Shown here: piece by piece, positions 4,924 through 7,482 of the stretch
Layout: each line of letters begins with the position of its first letter
How positions within the stretch are numbered: position 1 is the first letter of the stretch
Program-made: the position numbers and the translations under genes
Assembly (NCBI GenBank): GCA_025963265.1
Contig: JAOPUY010000517.1
Span: 1 to 7,482, forward strand
Length of the DNA stretch: 7,482 bases
Origin: Frankiales bacterium
Lineage (GTDB): Bacteria; Actinomycetota; Actinomycetes; Mycobacteriales; Jatrophihabitantaceae
Direction: 5' to 3'
The notes under the pieces: model-generated
Seen by the model: only the letters and a program-made list of their open reading frames with translations
What the model was told of the DNA's origin: nothing
The model's database searches: none

Positions 4924-6479
4924 CCCGCCTCGAGGAACGCCGCGCTACGGCCAGTCCGTCGCAGCCGGTTTTCCATTTCTTCGGACGGTTCATCGACCGG
5001 TGGGGCTTCGCCCAGATTGGCGTCGCCGGGTTGACCGGCACGGTCTTGATCACCCTCGGCAGCTACGGCGCCGGGGCGCTGCCGGCCAACGATCCGACCC
5101 GGCATCTGCCGATCATCGGCCTGCTGCGGCACGGCTGGCTCGGCCTGCATGTGGCCCTCGGCTTTTACTATCTCGGGCTGACCTTGCTCATCCTGGCCTG
5201 GTTGGTGCTCGGCCGGCTGCTGCTGACCGGTTCGACGTCCGGGACGACGGCGATCGGGCGGCCGGTGATCGACCCCGCCGTGCTGCGGCGGACGTTGATC
5301 CGCTGGATGCTGCCGCTGCTGGTGAGCATGCCGTTGGCCAGCATGGACATGTACAGCTACGCCGCTCAGGCCCAACTGGCCCGGCTCGGCCGCGACCCCT
5401 ACACCTTCACACCGGCCGACCTGCCCGGGAAATTCCTGGACAACGTCGCCTGGAAGTGGGTCGACACCCCGTCGCCCTACGGTCCGCTGTGGGTCACCGT
5501 CTCGCGGTGGGTGGCCACGCTCACCGGAAACCACGCCCTGATCACGGTCTTCGCGTTGCGCCTCATCCCGTTTGCCGCCATCGTCGTCATCGCCTACCTG
5601 CTGCCCGGGCTGGCGCGGCGGTTCGGCAAGCGCGGCGACCTCGCGCTCTGGATCGCCATCGCCAACCCGCTGGTCTTGGTGCACGGCGTCGGCGGCGGCC
5701 ACAATGACGCCGTCATGGTCGCCTTCATGATCGCCGGATTGGCCGTGGTGCTGCGGCCGAATGCCGACTGGCGGCACCTGGTCCTCGGCGCGGCGCTGAT
5801 GGCGCTAGCCGCGGCCGTCAAGGCGCCGGGCGCGGTCGGGGTCGCCTTCGTGGTGCCGATCTACCTGTATGGAAAGTCCGATCACCAGCCGTTGACGCTG
5901 CGGCCGCTCGACTGGCTGCGGCAATGCGCGATCGCGGCGGCCGCGGCCGTTCCGGTGTTCGCGCTGATCACCTGGATGGTCGGGTACGGCAACGGTTGGA
6001 CCAAGCAGCTGAGCCCGAACATCCCGGTGATCAACTTCATGTCGCTGCCGACGATGGCCGCGGTGGTGTATCGGCTGGCGACCGGCCAACCGAACGCCGG
6101 CAGCCTGGTCGAGCACACGGTGCGACTGTGCCGAAGCATTGGCACGATCATCAGCGTGTGCCTGCTGGTGTTCCTCTGGCTGCGCTCGACCCGCGGCAAC
6201 GCGCTGCGGCTGTTCGCGCTGTCGATGCTCACCGTCGTGCTGCTCTCACCGGCCGTCCAACCCTGGTATTTCACCTGGGCCCTCACCCTGGCCGCGCTCT
6301 TCCTGGTCGCGCCCAAGCAGCTTTCCTGGCTAGCCGCCGCGTCCGTCGCCCTGACCCTGCTGATCCGGCCGATGGGCTCCGGTCTGGAGATCGCGCCGTA
6401 CGTCATCGCGGTGGTGGTCGCGGGTCTGGGATCGCGGGCGTTGCTCGGCCCAGTCGTGCACGGCGTCCGGGCCCGATGA
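4920..6479 (+). CDS. mptA: Polyprenol-phosphate-mannose alpha-1,6-mannosyltransferase (MptA/MptB family)
   Basis: A 519-residue polytopic membrane glycosyltransferase of the GT-C type. Characterised relatives (MptA, MptB) transfer mannose from polyprenyl-phosphate-mannose, outside the membrane, to extend the alpha-1,6-mannan core of lipomannan and lipoarabinomannan. About a dozen hydrophobic segments are visible, beginning near residues 32-50, 73-100 and 127-142. Family signatures are DMYSYAAQ (143-150, the acidic residue of the first outer loop where GT-C enzymes keep their catalytic carboxylate), LGRDPY (156-161), TPSPYGPLW (183-191), NPLVLVHGVGGGHNDA (249-264), AAVKAPG (298-304) and LSPAVQPWYFTW (442-453). 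GTG 4920 is the earliest in-frame start, and crtB overlaps its stop by four bases. I call it MptA from its position after idsA and its length near that of Rv2174; MptB is the main alternative. It is not a carotenoid enzyme by family, which makes its place between crtI and crtB unusual. A carotenoid-glycoside role is conceivable but has no direct support. Confidence 0.85.
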   Translation: MTRLEERRATASPSQPVFHFFGRFIDRWGFAQIGVAGLTGTVLITLGSYGAGALPANDPTRHLPIIGLLRHGWLGLHVALGFYYLGLTLLILAWLVLGRLLLTGSTSGTTAIGRPVIDPAVLRRTLIRWMLPLLVSMPLASMDMYSYAAQAQLARLGRDPYTFTPADLPGKFLDNVAWKWVDTPSPYGPLWVTVSRWVATLTGNHALITVFALRLIPFAAIVVIAYLLPGLARRFGKRGDLALWIAIANPLVLVHGVGGGHNDAVMVAFMIAGLAVVLRPNADWRHLVLGAALMALAAAVKAPGAVGVAFVVPIYLYGKSDHQPLTLRPLDWLRQCAIAAAAAVPVFALITWMVGYGNGWTKQLSPNIPVINFMSLPTMAAVVYRLATGQPNAGSLVEHTVRLCRSIGTIISVCLLVFLWLRSTRGNALRLFALSMLTVVLLSPAVQPWYFTWALTLAALFLVAPKQLSWLAAASVALTLLIRPMGSGLEIAPYVIAVVVAGLGSRALLGPVVHGVRAR

Positions 6480-7381
6480 GAGTCGAGCTAGACCCCGAGC
6501 TGGAATCGGCCTACCGCCACTGCCGCCGACTCAACGCCGAACACGGCAAGACCTTCTATCTGGCCACGACGCTGCTGCCGCCGGCCAAACGCCCGGCGAT
6601 CCACGCGCTGTACGGCTTCGCCCGGCACGCCGATGACCTGGTCGACCGACCCGCGCCCGGGCTCAGCCCGGCGGCCGCGCTGCAGGAGCTCCGGCTGGAG
6701 CTGGACGAGGCGCTCGCCGGCGGGCCGGCGCAGCATCCGACCGTGCTGGCGGTCACCGACACCGTCCGCCGCTATGGCCTGGATCATCGTCACCTCAAGG
6801 CTTTTCTAGACTCGATGGCCAGCGACCTCACGGTGCGGCGGTACCCGAGCTTCGCCGAGCTCAACGAGTACATGTGGGGCAGCGCCTCGGTCATCGGGCT
6901 GCAGTTGCTGCCGATCCTCGGCACCGAGGGCGGCATGGCCGACGCCGAACCGTACGCCAACGACTTGGGAATCGCCTTCCAACTGACCAATTTCATCCGC
7001 GACGTCGGCGAGGACTATCACCGCGGCCGGATCTACCTGCCGCAAGAGAGCCTGCAGGAGCACGCGGTGAGCGAGCAGACCATCGAATCCGACGTGGCGG
7101 CCGGGCGAAGCTCAGCGCCGCTGAAGGCACTCATCCGAGCCGAGGTCGCCCGCGCCCGCCGTTTTTACGCCCGCGCAGAACCGGGAATCGCCTTGCTGAG
7201 CCGGGACTCTCGCGATTGCGTGCGAACCGCGTTCACCCTCTACGCCGAAATTCTCGACGAGGTCGAGCGGGCCGATCACGACGTGCTGCGACGCCGCGCC
7301 ACCGTCTCCCGCGCGCACCGGCTGCGGGTCGGGCTGGGCGGCTACCGCGCGGCCCGCAACGCCCGCCGGCCCATCGCCTGA
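6476..7381 (+). CDS. crtB: Phytoene synthase
   Basis: A 301-residue squalene/phytoene synthase family enzyme that condenses two GGPP head to head, via prephytoene diphosphate, to phytoene. Both Mg-binding aspartate motifs are intact: HADDLVD (51-57, Asp53, Asp54 and Asp57) and RDVGED (175-180, Asp176 and Asp180) within NFIRDVGEDYHRGRIYLP. Other family blocks are GKTFYLAT (24-31), ALYGFAR (44-50) and YMWGSASVIGLQLLPILG (132-149). Length is normal for bacterial CrtB, and there is no transit or membrane segment. The ATG overlaps the mptA stop as ATGA and no Shine-Dalgarno is evident, so translation is probably coupled to mptA. The substrate would come from idsA at the head of the same cluster and the product would go to crtI. 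Squalene or dehydrosqualene synthase are less likely because GGPP synthase, CrtI and a lycopene cyclase surround it. Its stop abuts that of the convergent cyclase gene. Confidence 0.95.
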   Translation: MRVELDPELESAYRHCRRLNAEHGKTFYLATTLLPPAKRPAIHALYGFARHADDLVDRPAPGLSPAAALQELRLELDEALAGGPAQHPTVLAVTDTVRRYGLDHRHLKAFLDSMASDLTVRRYPSFAELNEYMWGSASVIGLQLLPILGTEGGMADAEPYANDLGIAFQLTNFIRDVGEDYHRGRIYLPQESLQEHAVSEQTIESDVAAGRSSAPLKALIRAEVARARRFYARAEPGIALLSRDSRDCVRTAFTLYAEILDEVERADHDVLRRRATVSRAHRLRVGLGGYRAARNARRPIA

Positions 7382-7482
7382 TCAGCCCGGGTGGCGGCTG
7401 GCCGCTCGCCGGCCCAGAGCGACCCAGCAGGACAACGTGATGAGGATCAGCGCGAACCCGAAGCCGAGGTCCTCGATCGGCG
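7382..7482 (-). CDS. crtYd: Lycopene cyclase domain protein, C-terminal fragment (CrtYd-like)
   Basis: On the minus strand, bases 7480-7382 encode 32 residues and a stop: PIEDLGFGFALILITL, a few more hydrophobic residues, then GRRAASRHPG. A Pro-x-Glu-Asp/Glu motif leading into a hydrophobic helix with an FGFAL core and a basic tail is typical of the end of the small membrane-bound lycopene cyclase subunits (CrtYc/CrtYd) of Gram-positive actinobacteria. These act as a pair to cyclise lycopene ends. The gene enters from the right edge and most of it is outside the window. The fit to the pathway next to crtB supports the call. CrtYd is preferred over CrtYc because the fragment ends soon after this helix, but I cannot separate them firmly. 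The stop (7384-7382) directly abuts the crtB stop (7379-7381). Confidence 0.72.
   Translation of the reverse strand, partial: PIEDLGFGFALILITLSCWVALGRRAASRHPG

Noticed and set aside
3993..5777. 594-codon minus-strand open frame across crtI and mptA
   Set aside because: It runs antisense through two clearly identified genes and the spacer between them. Its Gly/Arg/Gln/Pro-rich composition is that of a complementary-frame shadow, and no domain is recognisable.
5924..6475. Upstream extension of the crtB frame into mptA
   Set aside because: The extension is out of frame within mptA and has shadow composition. The ATGA overlap at 6476 gives a CrtB of normal length and N-terminus.

Overview
The window is GC-rich DNA, packed almost entirely with coding sequence and using GTG as well as ATG starts. 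Together with the gene content (MptA/MptB-type mannosyltransferase, actinobacterial GGPP synthase, heterodimeric-type lycopene cyclase), this points to an actinomycete. I cannot place it below that level. No rRNA, tRNA, mobile element or CRISPR array is visible.

Layout: bases 1-63 (-) look like the first 21 codons of a divergent, unidentified gene. A YbaK/EbsC (aminoacyl-tRNA deacylase fold) gene (132-623, +) and a GNAT acetyltransferase gene (652-1242, +) follow. A 63-base convergent gap with two hairpins separates these from metF (methylenetetrahydrofolate reductase, 1306-2193, -). From a shared divergent promoter region opposite metF runs a four-gene rightward cluster: idsA (GGPP synthase, 2218-3336), crtI (phytoene desaturase, 3333-4853), mptA (lipoglycan alpha-1,6-mannosyltransferase, 4920-6479) and crtB (phytoene synthase, 6476-7381). 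The last 101 bases hold the C-terminus of a lycopene cyclase subunit (crtYd-like) on the minus strand. Its stop codon abuts that of crtB.

How the genes work together: IdsA makes geranylgeranyl diphosphate, CrtB condenses two molecules to phytoene, CrtI desaturates it to lycopene, and the cut-off cyclase closes the rings. MptA is a membrane enzyme extending the alpha-1,6-mannan of lipomannan-type lipoglycans from polyprenyl-phosphate-mannose. From memory, GNAT - metF(c) - idsA - mptA is the order around M. tuberculosis Rv2170-Rv2174, and metF-idsA-mptA occurs in Corynebacterium. Here the carotenoid genes crtI and crtB appear woven into that block.

Regulation: five proposed first-gene starts (the divergent gene at 63, 132, 652, metF 2193, idsA 2218) each have a TAnnnT -10-like hexamer 6-8 bases upstream and no usable Shine-Dalgarno. 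This is the geometry of leaderless transcripts. The starts inside the cluster (crtI, mptA, crtB) lack it; crtI and crtB instead overlap the preceding stop by 4 bases. The metF and idsA -10 hexamers overlap by 2 bases, suggesting a compact bidirectional promoter.

Most of this is recognisable. The points worth a second look are the interleaving of carotenoid and lipoglycan genes, the bidirectional leaderless promoter, the three-codon reading frame whose stop overlaps the mptA start, and the abutting crtB/crtYd stops. I did not find a clearly undescribed system.
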